The translations under genes were made by a program, and so were the position numbers. Below the pieces are notes generated by a model that ran no database searches, had not been told where the DNA came from, and worked only from the letters and a program-made list of their open reading frames with translations. A stretch of DNA of 24,447 bases from Parafannyhessea sp902761955 (GTDB lineage: Bacteria > Actinomycetota > Coriobacteriia > Coriobacteriales > Atopobiaceae): the NCBI GenBank assembly GCA_902761955.1, contig CACWMM010000045.1, positions 1 to 24,447 of the forward strand, in the 5' to 3' direction. Positions 1 to 7,686 of the stretch are shown piece by piece; position 1 is the stretch's first letter, and every line of letters starts with the position of its first letter.

Positions 1-1
1 C

Positions 2-874
2 TTGAACATCGTCGAACTTCTGAAGGCGGCCCTGTACGGGCTCGTCGAGGGCATCACGGAGTGGCTGCCCGTCTCGAGCACGGGACACATGCTCCTGCTG
101 AAGCAGTTCGTGACGCTAGACGTCACCAAGGACTTCTGGGACATGTTCCTCGTCGTCATCCAGCTTGGCGCCATCCTCGCCGTGTGCGTCATGTTCTTCG
201 GCGCGCTGAACCCGTTCTCCAAGGCGAAGTCCACGCAGGAGCGCAAGGGCACGTGGAGGCTGTGGGGCCAGATCATCGTCGCGTGCCTGCCTGCGGCCGC
301 CATCGGCATCCCGCTGGACGATTGGATGGAAGATCACCTCGGCAGCCCGTTCGTGATCGCGGCTGCGCTCATCTTCTACGGCATCGCGTTCATCGCGATC
401 GAGACCGCGCGAGAGCACAAGGCGGAGCGCATCGCGATCGAGAGGTCGTTCAAGGCCCGCCCGCAGCACTTCAAGCCCAACTCCCAGCCCGTCGCTCCCA
501 GCAAGGCCGCACTCGCGGACGTCGACGCCCGCGTGCAGAGCATTGGCGAGCTCGGCTGGGGCACGGCCATCGGCATCGGCATCTTCCAGGTGCTCTCCAT
601 GGTGCCGGGCACCTCGCGCTCCGGCTCCACCATCATCGGTGGCCTGCTGCTCGGCTGCTCGCGCACCGTCGCGGCAGAGTTCACGTTCTACCTCGCGTTC
701 ACGTCCGCAGAGCTCGCCATCCTCTGCGTCGGCTGCCTCGCCGCGTTCGTCGTCTCGATCCTGGTCATCAGGTTCCTCATGGGCTTCATCAAGAAGCACG
801 ACTTCAAGCCGTTCGGCTGGTACCGCATCGTCCTCGGCGTCGCCGTCGTCGCGTACTTCCTTATCGCCCGCTAG
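2..874 (+). CDS. uppP: Undecaprenyl-diphosphatase UppP (BacA family)
   Basis: Integral membrane enzyme that dephosphorylates undecaprenyl diphosphate to recycle the lipid carrier of cell-wall synthesis; it also gives bacitracin tolerance. Both family signatures are visible: the EGITEWLPVSSTGH stretch near residues 17-30 and the PGTSRSGST stretch near residue 204. Several hydrophobic membrane segments surround them. The 290-residue length is slightly above the E. coli protein because of a hydrophilic loop at about residues 137-180. The TTG at position 2 is a plausible start, as family members begin only 15-20 residues before the first signature, but the upstream ribosome binding site lies outside the window, so the true start may be earlier. 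It is a housekeeping gene flanking the microcompartment locus and separated from it by a terminator. Confidence 0.93.
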   Translation: MNIVELLKAALYGLVEGITEWLPVSSTGHMLLLKQFVTLDVTKDFWDMFLVVIQLGAILAVCVMFFGALNPFSKAKSTQERKGTWRLWGQIIVACLPAAAIGIPLDDWMEDHLGSPFVIAAALIFYGIAFIAIETAREHKAERIAIERSFKARPQHFKPNSQPVAPSKAALADVDARVQSIGELGWGTAIGIGIFQVLSMVPGTSRSGSTIIGGLLLGCSRTVAAEFTFYLAFTSAELAILCVGCLAAFVVSILVIRFLMGFIKKHDFKPFGWYRIVLGVAVVAYFLIAR

Positions 875-945
875 GCGCTGGGCGCGTCGCCTGCGCTTAC
901 GTCAACGTGCGACGCCCTCACAACCAAGGCACTCATGGCTTTCCC

Positions 946-988
946 AGACCCGCGATTGGCAGCGTCCTTGCCATCGCGGGTCTTCTTG
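946..988 (+). terminator. Intrinsic terminator after uppP
   Basis: Inverted repeat with arms at 946-956 and 973-983 (AGACCCGCGAT and its exact complement), extended inward by GGCA/TGCC with a single bulged T, followed by a short pyrimidine/T-rich tail (TTCTTGT). It lies 70 bp past the uppP stop codon and probably insulates the downstream promoter. Confidence 0.75.
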
Positions 989-996
989 TACACAAT

Positions 997-1005
997 TGAT
1001 ATAAT
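997..1005 (+). promoter_or_regulatory. Extended -10 promoter (TGATATAAT)
   Basis: A perfect TATAAT at 1000-1005 is preceded by TG one base upstream (TGnTATAAT), the extended -10 form that can work without a good -35 box; none is seen at 16-18 bp. It follows the uppP terminator directly. Transcription would start near 1012, giving a leader of about 530 nt before the first gene. The site is predicted from sequence only. Confidence 0.55.
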
Positions 1006-1357
1006 AGTCATAACAATTCATACATGTCGGCTTCCGCGATGCAAACTCATACGCAAATTGCATAAAACAACGTATAGACGGTAACATCGAACGTTGTGTC
1101 AATGTTTTGACCTTCGCCGAGAAAAGCGCGCCGAATTTGCTTTCAGCTCCCTTAACACGCGTGCCGTCTGTAATCGTACGCTGCGGATTGAGCTGTTAAC
1201 CTCGCATGACGAAACCGCATCAACTGGACTGCGCCTGCTGTTGCTCGATGCTCCTTTCGATAGCGCAGTTGGTCGATACAAACACGGGCCTTCGTCTCTG
1301 ACGGGCTGTATATCCAATAGAAGTGTCATAAATAGTTACGAATACGTTTCCAGATGT

Positions 1358-1417
1358 GGACGGCTCCGGAACAAAAGCCGTTCAAGGGGAAACGGAATCC
1401 GCTTGGCGGGTCGTTTC
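1358..1417 (+). promoter_or_regulatory. Tandem leader hairpins, candidate cis-regulatory RNA
   Basis: Two consecutive hairpins in the predicted leader. The first pairs 1358-1365 with 1376-1383 (8 bp including one G-U, 10-nt loop). The second pairs 1389-1394 with 1412-1417 and 1397-1402 with 1406-1411 (12 bp with a 2-nt bulge, 3-nt TTG loop). Neither is followed by a U tract, so they do not look like simple terminators. I do not recognise a known riboswitch class. They lie about 125-185 nt before the first start codon. Confidence 0.4.
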
Positions 1418-1541
1418 GTACCGTTTGCCAGCTTTGTTTGCTGCACCCTCGAAACCCTTTGCATTCACGCAACGGAAGCCTTGCAGCATCTTTGACCAAC
1501 GCGTCCATTAGAAATTCCTATGTGGTCTGGAGGGTGAAGGC

Positions 1542-2624
1542 ATGCAAGAGGCATCCGCTGTCAGCGTGGCTACGCAGAAGAAGAGGGAGCTCGACTCCAG
1601 CTTCTTCAAGAAGGGCATCATGGTCGCCCTTTTCTCGAGTCTTATGTACGGCTTCTACACCGCGTTCGTTACCGCCGGTCAGAACTCGCAGCTCTGGACC
1701 AGCTGGACCAGCGCGCTCAACCCAACTGCTTTCCTCGCGGTCTTCATCATCCCCACCGTCGCGAGCGCAATCAACGACTCCTGCAGCGCCATCTGGGCCC
1801 TCGCCATCACCGCGAAGCAGGGCAAGCTCGGCGACTTCGGCCGTACCATCAACACGAAGCCCGGCATCATCCTGATGCTCTCCGCGCTCGTCGGTGGCCC
1901 CATCGCCACGGTCGCATACATCATCGCCCTCTCCCAGGCGGGCACCATCGTCGTCCCCATCGCGGCACTCAACCCCGCCATCGGCTCCATCCTCTCCCGC
2001 ATCCTGTACAAGCAGGAGCTTGGTCCCCGCAAGCTTGCCGGCATCGGCATCTGCGTCCTCGCGGGCCTCATGATCGGTACCGCGAGCCTCACGGGCGACT
2101 CCTCCTCCAACATGGTCCTCGGCCTCGCCCTCGCGTTCGTCGCGGCGCTCGGCTGGGGTGCGGAGGGATGCATCGCCGGCTATGCTTCCTGCATGATTGA
2201 CACCCAGATCGGCATCACCATCCGCCAGTGCGTCTCCGGCCTGGTCGAGCTCCTCGTCGTCCTGCCGGTCCTGTCCCTCGTCGGTGGCGTCTCCCTCGGT
2301 CAGTCCTTCGGCTACGTGGGCGCGGCAATTACCGACCTCCCCACCATCCTCTGCTTCGTCGTCGCTGGCTTCTCCGCCTACAAGTCGTTCGCAAGCTGGT
2401 ACCGCGGCAACTCCATGTGCGGCACCGCTCTCGGCATGGCCTGCAACGGCACGTATACCTTCGTGGCGCCGCTCGTCACCTGGATCGTCGTCGGCCTGAT
2501 CATGGGCATCCCCGGCTACGCGCTTCCGCCAATCGCCTGGATAGCCGCCATCGTCATGATCCTCGGCATCGTCGTCATCGCGGTTGACCCCAAGGAGCTC
2601 TTCGGAAAGAAGGAGGAGGCATAA
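1542..2624 (+). CDS. DMT-superfamily (EamA-like) transporter
   Basis: A 360-residue polytopic membrane protein with about ten hydrophobic segments arranged as two similar halves, as in the drug/metabolite transporter superfamily. A characteristic stretch, PIAALNPAIGSILSRILYKQE near residues 146-166, resembles the helix-4 region of EamA proteins. The ATG at 1542 follows a GGAGGG ribosome binding site at 1529-1534. It is the first gene of the microcompartment operon and its stop codon overlaps the next start by one base. Choline loci elsewhere often carry a transporter at their edge, so uptake of choline or export of trimethylamine or ethanolamine-like products is a reasonable guess, but the substrate is not shown by the sequence. 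Confidence 0.8.
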   Translation: MQEASAVSVATQKKRELDSSFFKKGIMVALFSSLMYGFYTAFVTAGQNSQLWTSWTSALNPTAFLAVFIIPTVASAINDSCSAIWALAITAKQGKLGDFGRTINTKPGIILMLSALVGGPIATVAYIIALSQAGTIVVPIAALNPAIGSILSRILYKQELGPRKLAGIGICVLAGLMIGTASLTGDSSSNMVLGLALAFVAALGWGAEGCIAGYASCMIDTQIGITIRQCVSGLVELLVVLPVLSLVGGVSLGQSFGYVGAAITDLPTILCFVVAGFSAYKSFASWYRGNSMCGTALGMACNGTYTFVAPLVTWIVVGLIMGIPGYALPPIAWIAAIVMILGIVVIAVDPKELFGKKEEA

Positions 2625-2887
2625 TGCGCCCGCTCAACTACGCAATGCTCAAGTATTTCACGACGGTCGACGAGGCAAGTGTCGACGACGTGATGAAGGA
2701 CCTCGAGGCGGACTACTCCACCTTCACCGCGTTCAAGCGCGAAAGGATGCAGGAGGCTCTCATGACCGCCGAGAAGAACGGGCTCATCAGCGAGACCCGC
2801 GTCGACCTCGACGACAACGGCGACCTTCGCGTCTTCTACGGCGCGGACGCCGAGCAGCGCGACACCATCAATTCCTACATCAAGTAA
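2624..2887 (+). CDS. Small conserved-looking protein, possible winged-helix fold
   Basis: An 87-residue acidic protein with no membrane segment. I do not recognise a named family with certainty. The order of predicted elements (helix MRPLNYAMLKYF, helix DEASVDDVMKDLE, helix KRERMQEALMTAEKNGLI, then two strands SETRVDLDD and LRVFYG) is what a winged helix-turn-helix looks like, so a DNA-binding or protein-binding role is possible. Its ATG shares a base with the transporter stop codon (TAATG) and is preceded by AGGAGG, so the two genes are translationally coupled. It lies just before the first shell genes, which suggests a role in locus regulation or in assembly. Confidence 0.65.
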   Translation: MRPLNYAMLKYFTTVDEASVDDVMKDLEADYSTFTAFKRERMQEALMTAEKNGLISETRVDLDDNGDLRVFYGADAEQRDTINSYIK

Positions 2888-2898
2888 GGGGGCTCGTC

Positions 2899-3198
2899 AT
2901 GCGCTACAGGGGAGAGGAGGCCATCGGCCTCATCGAGACCATCGGCATGGTCCCCGCGATCTACGCGGCCGACGCGATGCTGAAGGCCGGGGACACCGAG
3001 CTCGTCAGCTACGAGAACGTCGGCTCCACGCTCGTCACCATCATCGTCAAGGGCGACGTCGCGGCTTGCGAGGCCGCGGTCAAGGCCGGCAAGGAGGCTG
3101 CCTCCAGCATCGGCAAGCTCACTGCCGCGAACGTGATGAAGAGGCCCGTCCCGCCCATCGGCGACGTCGTCTCCGTCCACGACGTCGACTACAACTAG
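2899..3198 (+). CDS. BMC-H microcompartment shell protein
   Basis: A 99-residue single BMC-domain protein that should form hexameric shell tiles. The domain signature is clear: AIGLIETIGMVPAIYAADAMLKAGD at residues 8-32 and VTIIVKGDVAACEAAVKAG at about 50-68. The pore-side segment YENVGSTLVT departs from the usual KxGGGLVT, so the central pore may have different selectivity from the later BMC-H copies in the locus. The ATG at 2899 is 11 bp after the preceding stop codon and follows a GGGGG stretch. A longer open frame runs upstream in the same register but has no domain content, so I start at the ATG. Confidence 0.93.
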   Translation: MRYRGEEAIGLIETIGMVPAIYAADAMLKAGDTELVSYENVGSTLVTIIVKGDVAACEAAVKAGKEAASSIGKLTAANVMKRPVPPIGDVVSVHDVDYN

Positions 3199-3209
3199 GA
3201 GGTTGACCT

Positions 3210-3521
3210 ATGGCAAGTGAGGGCATGAACGCGCTTGGCGCCATCGAGACCTTTGGTCTCGTGTGGGTCCTCGAGGCTGGCGACGCCATGTGCAAGGCGG
3301 GCGACGTCGAGCTCATCGGCTACGAGAACACCGCCTCCGGCTATATCTCCATCCTCGTCCAGGGCGACGTCGCGGCGTGCAAGGCCGCCGTCGAGGCCGG
3401 CGTGAAGGCAGTCGAGGCGCTTGGCGCGGAGGTTTACAGCTCCGTCGTCATCGCGAGGCCTCACCCCGACCTCAAGAAGATCACCGACAAGTACACCGTC
3501 GAGAACCTCCTGCCCTACTAG
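3210..3521 (+). CDS. BMC-H microcompartment shell protein
   Basis: A 103-residue BMC-domain shell protein. The domain runs from ALGAIETFGLVWVLEAGDAMCKAGDVELIGYE to about residue 85 and is followed by a short C-terminal tail rich in charged residues (HPDLKKITDKYTVENLLPY). The pore-side loop ENTASGYIS differs from both its neighbour and the GGG-type paralogues downstream, so it probably makes a distinct tile. AGGAGG lies 6 bp before the ATG at 3210. It sits between the preceding BMC-H gene and the degenerate aldehyde dehydrogenase homologue, with gaps of 11 bp on each side, clearly in one operon. Confidence 0.93.
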   Translation: MASEGMNALGAIETFGLVWVLEAGDAMCKAGDVELIGYENTASGYISILVQGDVAACKAAVEAGVKAVEALGAEVYSSVVIARPHPDLKKITDKYTVENLLPY

Positions 3522-3532
3522 GGAGGTGTCGA

Positions 3533-5068
3533 ATGTCTCTCATCGATAACGACCTTCTCTCGATCCAGGAGGCGCGCATTCTCCTGGAGCACGCGGCCGA
3601 GTCCGCGGAGGTCCTCGAGGGGCTGCCGGCATCGCTGGTCGACGACTTCCTGACCCACCTGCGCGAGCGTATCCTGCCGAAGGCGCGCGAGTACGCCGAG
3701 GCGTCCTTCTCGGAGAGCGACTACTGCTCCCCGGAGGACGAGTCCGAGCTCACGAAGTGGGTCCTCGGCGACCTGCTGGACGACGTGCGCGCGCAGACCC
3801 CGGTTCAGAAGATCATCCGCTCGCGCAACGGCTCCGCGGAGGTGTGCCTCCCCAAGGGCGTGGTCGTGTCGCTGCTTCCGGATTGGCTTGCGGTTCCCAC
3901 GATGCTCAGCCAGCTCTTCATGGCGGTGCACTCCAAGAGCCCGATCGTCTTCTCGGCCAGCGCCCGCATCCACGCAACGTGCGAGAAGGTCATGGGCGAC
4001 GTGCTGCAGGTCGCCGAGTTCTGCCACTATCCCACGGAGGCGCTCGGCTTCCTTTCGATCTTCTGCCCCGAGGGCGAGGAGTGGGTCTGTTCGCAGCCGT
4101 GCGTCCGCGTGGTCATCGACTCCCGCGAGGAGTCGAACGCCCACGACTTCGACGCTGCCGGCAGGGACGTGTACCACGCGACGCTGGGCAACAACCCGGT
4201 CTTCGTGGAGTCGACCGCGGACCTCTCCGCGTGCGCGGACGAGGTGGTCCTCGGTAAGTCGTTCTGCTACGGGATGCTTCCGGGCGCGGAGCAGAGCGTT
4301 GTCGTGGAGCGTGCCGTGGACGAGCGCTTCCAGGAGGAGCTTCGCCGGCGCGGGTGCTACTTCCTCACGGACGAGGAGGCGGACCGCCTTGTGGGAACGC
4401 TCTTCATGCCGGACGGAAACCCGTATCGCGAGCTCATCGCGAAGAGCGCCTTCGACCTCGCCCGTCGCGCCGACATAACGGTGCCCGAGAGCACGAGGGT
4501 GCTCGTCGTCGAAAAGCCCTACGTCAGCGAGTACAGCTTCTTCTCGAAGGCAAAGTTCGGCCCCGTCCTCTCGTACTACGTGGAGGAGAGCTGGCGCACG
4601 GCGTGCGAGAAGTGCATAGAGCTGATCCTCAACAGCGGTCACGGCAACGCACTCTCGATCTTCTCAAAGGATCCCGAGGTAATCCGCCAATTCATCCTCA
4701 AGAAGCCCGTTGGCAGGGTCCTCGTGAACGTCAGTACCGGACTTGGTTGCATCGGCTGTCACAGCGACCTGCCGAAGACGCTCACGGTCACCGGATGGGA
4801 CTGCGCCACCACCTCGGAGCTCGGGGTCACCTACGGGGATTTCGTGCGCAGGAGGCAGGTGGGAGTCGGGGAGGGTCCCGACGCGCGGGCGCTGCTTGAC
4901 AAGGCGAGCTCGTGCGACCACACGCCGGTCGCTGTGAGGGTTCGGATTCCGGACTCCGGGGGCGGGGAGAAGAGCCGTCCTGCGGGGCCGAGGGATACAG
5001 GCAAGGAGCCGGGGGACTGGTTCTCCGGCGTAGTACAGGCAATTCGTAACGATTCCGAAGAGGAGTGA
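3533..5068 (+). CDS. Aldehyde dehydrogenase-fold protein lacking catalytic cysteine (probable pseudoenzyme)
   Basis: A 511-residue homologue of the acylating aldehyde dehydrogenases (EutE/PduP/CutF type), aligned by eye with the active paralogue at 12925. The start follows GGGAGG at 3521-3526. The block that carries the nucleophile in the paralogue, FDNGTICASEQSV, reads FCYGMLPGAEQSV here, so the catalytic Cys is Pro250. The PSTNPTST block with the oxyanion Asn reads LPDWLAVPTM, so that Asn is also lost. The late NVSTGLGCIGC and TTSELGVTYGDFV blocks are still recognisable. A Gly/Pro/Arg-rich linker (about 445-490) leads to a short helix, GDWFSGVVQAIRNDSEEE, resembling a microcompartment encapsulation peptide. 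It most likely has a structural, scaffolding or substrate-binding role, and lies directly before cutC. Redox activity in another form cannot be excluded. Confidence 0.85.
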   Translation: MSLIDNDLLSIQEARILLEHAAESAEVLEGLPASLVDDFLTHLRERILPKAREYAEASFSESDYCSPEDESELTKWVLGDLLDDVRAQTPVQKIIRSRNGSAEVCLPKGVVVSLLPDWLAVPTMLSQLFMAVHSKSPIVFSASARIHATCEKVMGDVLQVAEFCHYPTEALGFLSIFCPEGEEWVCSQPCVRVVIDSREESNAHDFDAAGRDVYHATLGNNPVFVESTADLSACADEVVLGKSFCYGMLPGAEQSVVVERAVDERFQEELRRRGCYFLTDEEADRLVGTLFMPDGNPYRELIAKSAFDLARRADITVPESTRVLVVEKPYVSEYSFFSKAKFGPVLSYYVEESWRTACEKCIELILNSGHGNALSIFSKDPEVIRQFILKKPVGRVLVNVSTGLGCIGCHSDLPKTLTVTGWDCATTSELGVTYGDFVRRRQVGVGEGPDARALLDKASSCDHTPVAVRVRIPDSGGGEKSRPAGPRDTGKEPGDWFSGVVQAIRNDSEEE

Positions 5069-5070
5069 GA

Positions 5071-7614
5071 ATGGACATCAAGGAGTTTGCGAAGGAGCTG
5101 TCCGAGGCAACGAAGGACATGTCCGACGAGCAGCGCGCTACCGTCCGCAAGATGTTCGAGAAGGTGGCCGACCAGCTCGACGCGCCCGTCGCCTCCGCCC
5201 ACGAGCACGTGAGCGACGATGAGCCCTACGACGTGCCCGACGGTCCCACCGACCGCCAGGTCCGCCTGAAGGAGAACTTCCTCAAGCAGGTGCCGACGAT
5301 CACCATGTTCCGCGCTCGTGCGGTCACCGAGCTCACGAAGGCCAATCCCGGCATGCCGAAGATCGAGCTTCGCGCCAAGGCGTTCCGTCGCTGCTGCGAG
5401 ACCGCCCCGCTGGTCATCCAGGACGACGAGCTTGTCGTCGGAGCACCCTGCGGCGCACCTCGCGCCGGTGCGTTCTCGCCGGACCTCGCATGGCGTTGGC
5501 TTCGCGACGAGCTCGACACCATCGGTGACCGTCCGCAGGACCCGTTCTACATCTCGGAGGAGGACAAGCAGTACTGCCGCGACGTGCTGTTCCCGTTCTG
5601 GGAGGGCAAGTCCCAGGATGAGATCTGCGAGGACCAGTACCGCGAGGCAGGCGTCTGGGAGCTCTCCGGCGAGTCCTTCGTCTCCGACTGCTCCTACCAC
5701 GCCATGTCCGGCGGCGGTGACTCCAACCCCGGCTACGACGTCATCCTCATGAACAAGGGCATGCTCGACATCCAGGCCGAGGCGAAGCAGCACCTCGCGC
5801 AGCTTGACTATGCCAACCCCGACGACCTCGACAAGATCTACTTCTACAAGAGCGTGATCGACACCACCGAGGGCGTCATGATCTATGCGAAGCGCATGAG
5901 CGACTACGCGGCGAAGCTCGCCTCCGAGTGCCACGACGCGAAGCGCAAGCACGAGCTCGAGCAGATCTCCACGATCCTCTCGCACGTCCCCGCCCACAAG
6001 CCCAGCACGTTCTGGGAGGCCGTCCAGTCCGTCTTCGTCATCGAGAGCCTGCTTCCGGTGGAGGAGAACCAGACCGGCATGTCTCTCGGCCGCGTCGACC
6101 AGTACATGTACCCGTTCTACAAGGCAGACATCGAGGCCGGCCGCATCACGCCGTACCAGGCGTTCGACATCGCGGGCTGCATGCTCATCAAGATGTCCGA
6201 GATGATGTGGGTCACCTCCCGCGGCCAGTCGGAGTTCTTTGCCGGCTACCAGCCCTTCGTGAACATGACCCTCGGCGGCGTCACGCGCCAGGGCCACGAC
6301 GCGACGAACGAACTGACCTACCTTCTGATGGACGCCGTCCGTCACGTCAAGGTGTACCAGCCGTCCATCGCGTGCCGCATCAACAACAAGTCGCCCGAGA
6401 AGTACATGCGCAAGATCGTGGACATCGTCCGCTCCGGCATGGGCTTCCCCGCGTGTCACTTCGATGACACGCACATCAAGATGATGCTTGCCAAGGGCGT
6501 CAGCGTCGAGGACGCACGCGACTACTGCATGATGGGCTGCGTCGAGCCCCAGAAGTCCGGCCGACTGTACCAGTGGACCTCCACGTCCTACACGCAGTGG
6601 CCCATCTGCATAGAGCTCACCCTCAACCACGGCATCCCCCTGTGGTACGGCAAGCAGGTAACCCCCGATCTTGGCGACCCGGAGCAGTACCACACCTACG
6701 AGGAGTTCGACGCCGCCGTCAAGAAGACCATCTACTACGTCACCAAGTGGACGGACGTCGCGACGGTCATCTCGCAGCGCGTCGCACGTGACGTCGCCCC
6801 GAAGCCCCTCATGTCCATCATGTACGAGGGTTGCATGGAGCACGGCAAGGACGTCTCCGCCGGTGGCGCCATGTACAACTACGGCCCCGGCGTCGTCTGG
6901 ACGGGCCTCGCCACCTACGCGGACTCCATGGCCGCCATCAAGAAGCTGGTCTTCGACGAGCACAAGTACACGCTCACGCAGATGTTCGATGCCATGAAGG
7001 CCGACTTCGAGGGCTACGACCAGCTGCGCAAGGACTGCCTCGACGCCCCGAAGTACGGAAACGACGACGACTACGCGGATGACATCGCCGCGGACATCGT
7101 CGACTACACGGAGCACATCCACCTGGACTTCAAGACGCTGTACTCGCACATGTCCACCGGAACGCTCTCCATCTCCAACAACACCCCGTTCGGCGAGATG
7201 ACCGGCGCCACCGCCAACGGCCGCAAGGCCTGGACCCCGCTGTCCGACGGCATCAGCCCCACCCAGGGCGCGGACTTCCGTGGCCCCACCGCCATCATCA
7301 AGTCCGTCTCGAAGCTCTCGAACGACTCGATGAACATCGGCATGGTCCACAACTTCAAGCTCATGAGCGGCCTGCTCGACACGCCCGAGGGCGAGAACGG
7401 CCTCATCACGCTGCTGCGCACCGCCTCGATGTTCGGCAACGGCGAGATGCAGTTCAACTACCTCGACAACAAGACGCTCATCGACGCCCAGAAGCACCCG
7501 GAGAACCACCGCGACCTCGTGGTCCGCGTCGCAGGCTACTCGGCGTTCTTCAACGAGCTGTGCAAGGACGTCCAGGACGAGATCATCAGCCGCACCATGC
7601 TCAACAAGTTCTAG
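5071..7614 (+). CDS. cutC: Choline trimethylamine-lyase (glycyl radical enzyme)
   Basis: Cleaves choline to trimethylamine and acetaldehyde by radical chemistry in the microcompartment lumen. The 847-residue length matches the shorter (type I) CutC form. Key residues fall one position after those of the structurally characterised Desulfovibrio alaskensis enzyme: Tyr209, Asp217 (GGGD, choline ammonium contact), Cys490 and Glu492 (GCVEPQKSGR), Thr503, Tyr507 and radical Gly822 (RVAGYS). This pattern distinguishes it from glycerol/propanediol dehydratases and pyruvate formate-lyase. The first 35 residues form a charged amphipathic helix that could target it to the shell. I chose ATG 5071, with AGGAG 5 bp upstream; an in-frame GTG at 5065 overlaps the ribosome binding site. 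It starts 2 bp after the preceding stop codon. Confidence 0.97.
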   Translation: MDIKEFAKELSEATKDMSDEQRATVRKMFEKVADQLDAPVASAHEHVSDDEPYDVPDGPTDRQVRLKENFLKQVPTITMFRARAVTELTKANPGMPKIELRAKAFRRCCETAPLVIQDDELVVGAPCGAPRAGAFSPDLAWRWLRDELDTIGDRPQDPFYISEEDKQYCRDVLFPFWEGKSQDEICEDQYREAGVWELSGESFVSDCSYHAMSGGGDSNPGYDVILMNKGMLDIQAEAKQHLAQLDYANPDDLDKIYFYKSVIDTTEGVMIYAKRMSDYAAKLASECHDAKRKHELEQISTILSHVPAHKPSTFWEAVQSVFVIESLLPVEENQTGMSLGRVDQYMYPFYKADIEAGRITPYQAFDIAGCMLIKMSEMMWVTSRGQSEFFAGYQPFVNMTLGGVTRQGHDATNELTYLLMDAVRHVKVYQPSIACRINNKSPEKYMRKIVDIVRSGMGFPACHFDDTHIKMMLAKGVSVEDARDYCMMGCVEPQKSGRLYQWTSTSYTQWPICIELTLNHGIPLWYGKQVTPDLGDPEQYHTYEEFDAAVKKTIYYVTKWTDVATVISQRVARDVAPKPLMSIMYEGCMEHGKDVSAGGAMYNYGPGVVWTGLATYADSMAAIKKLVFDEHKYTLTQMFDAMKADFEGYDQLRKDCLDAPKYGNDDDYADDIAADIVDYTEHIHLDFKTLYSHMSTGTLSISNNTPFGEMTGATANGRKAWTPLSDGISPTQGADFRGPTAIIKSVSKLSNDSMNIGMVHNFKLMSGLLDTPEGENGLITLLRTASMFGNGEMQFNYLDNKTLIDAQKHPENHRDLVVRVAGYSAFFNELCKDVQDEIISRTMLNKF

Positions 7615-7646
7615 GCAACAAGAACCGCAATCGGAAGACCAAGGGG

Positions 7647-7663
7647 GTGCCACGCCGTGGCAC
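7647..7663 (+). promoter_or_regulatory. Intercistronic stem-loop between cutC and cutD
   Basis: Perfect 7-bp inverted repeat GTGCCAC-GCC-GTGGCAC with a 3-nt loop, 33 bp after the cutC stop codon. The right arm contains a GTG (7657) that is in frame with cutD. No U tract follows. It could stabilise the cutC message or reduce translation from the upstream GTG. A bare inverted repeat of this size in GC-rich DNA can occur by chance. Confidence 0.4.
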
Positions 7664-7686
7664 GTGAAAAGAAGGGAGAGGCTGCA

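Larger units (their letters stand above)
875..1541. other. Long lower-GC intergenic region upstream of the cut/BMC operon
   Basis: A 667-bp gap whose base composition is visibly less GC-rich than the surrounding genes. I see no convincing coding region: the open frames here have no ribosome binding site, no family motif and atypical codon use. It contains the uppP terminator (946-988), an extended -10 promoter (997-1005), a small dyad GTCAA-TGTT-TTGAC (1098-1111), two hairpins (1358-1383 and 1389-1417) and the GGAGGG ribosome binding site (1529-1534) of the transporter gene. It probably serves as the regulatory and leader region of the operon. Confidence 0.7.

Noticed and set aside
1094..1495. 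Open frames on both strands in the gap before the transporter
   Set aside because: No ribosome binding site, no family motif and codon use unlike the neighbouring genes; the region is better explained as an untranslated leader.
1492..1524. Possible second promoter TTGACC...TATGTG just before the transporter gene
   Set aside because: The spacing is 21 bp, the -10 is poor and no dyad is present in the spacer, so it is weaker than the extended -10 at 997-1005.
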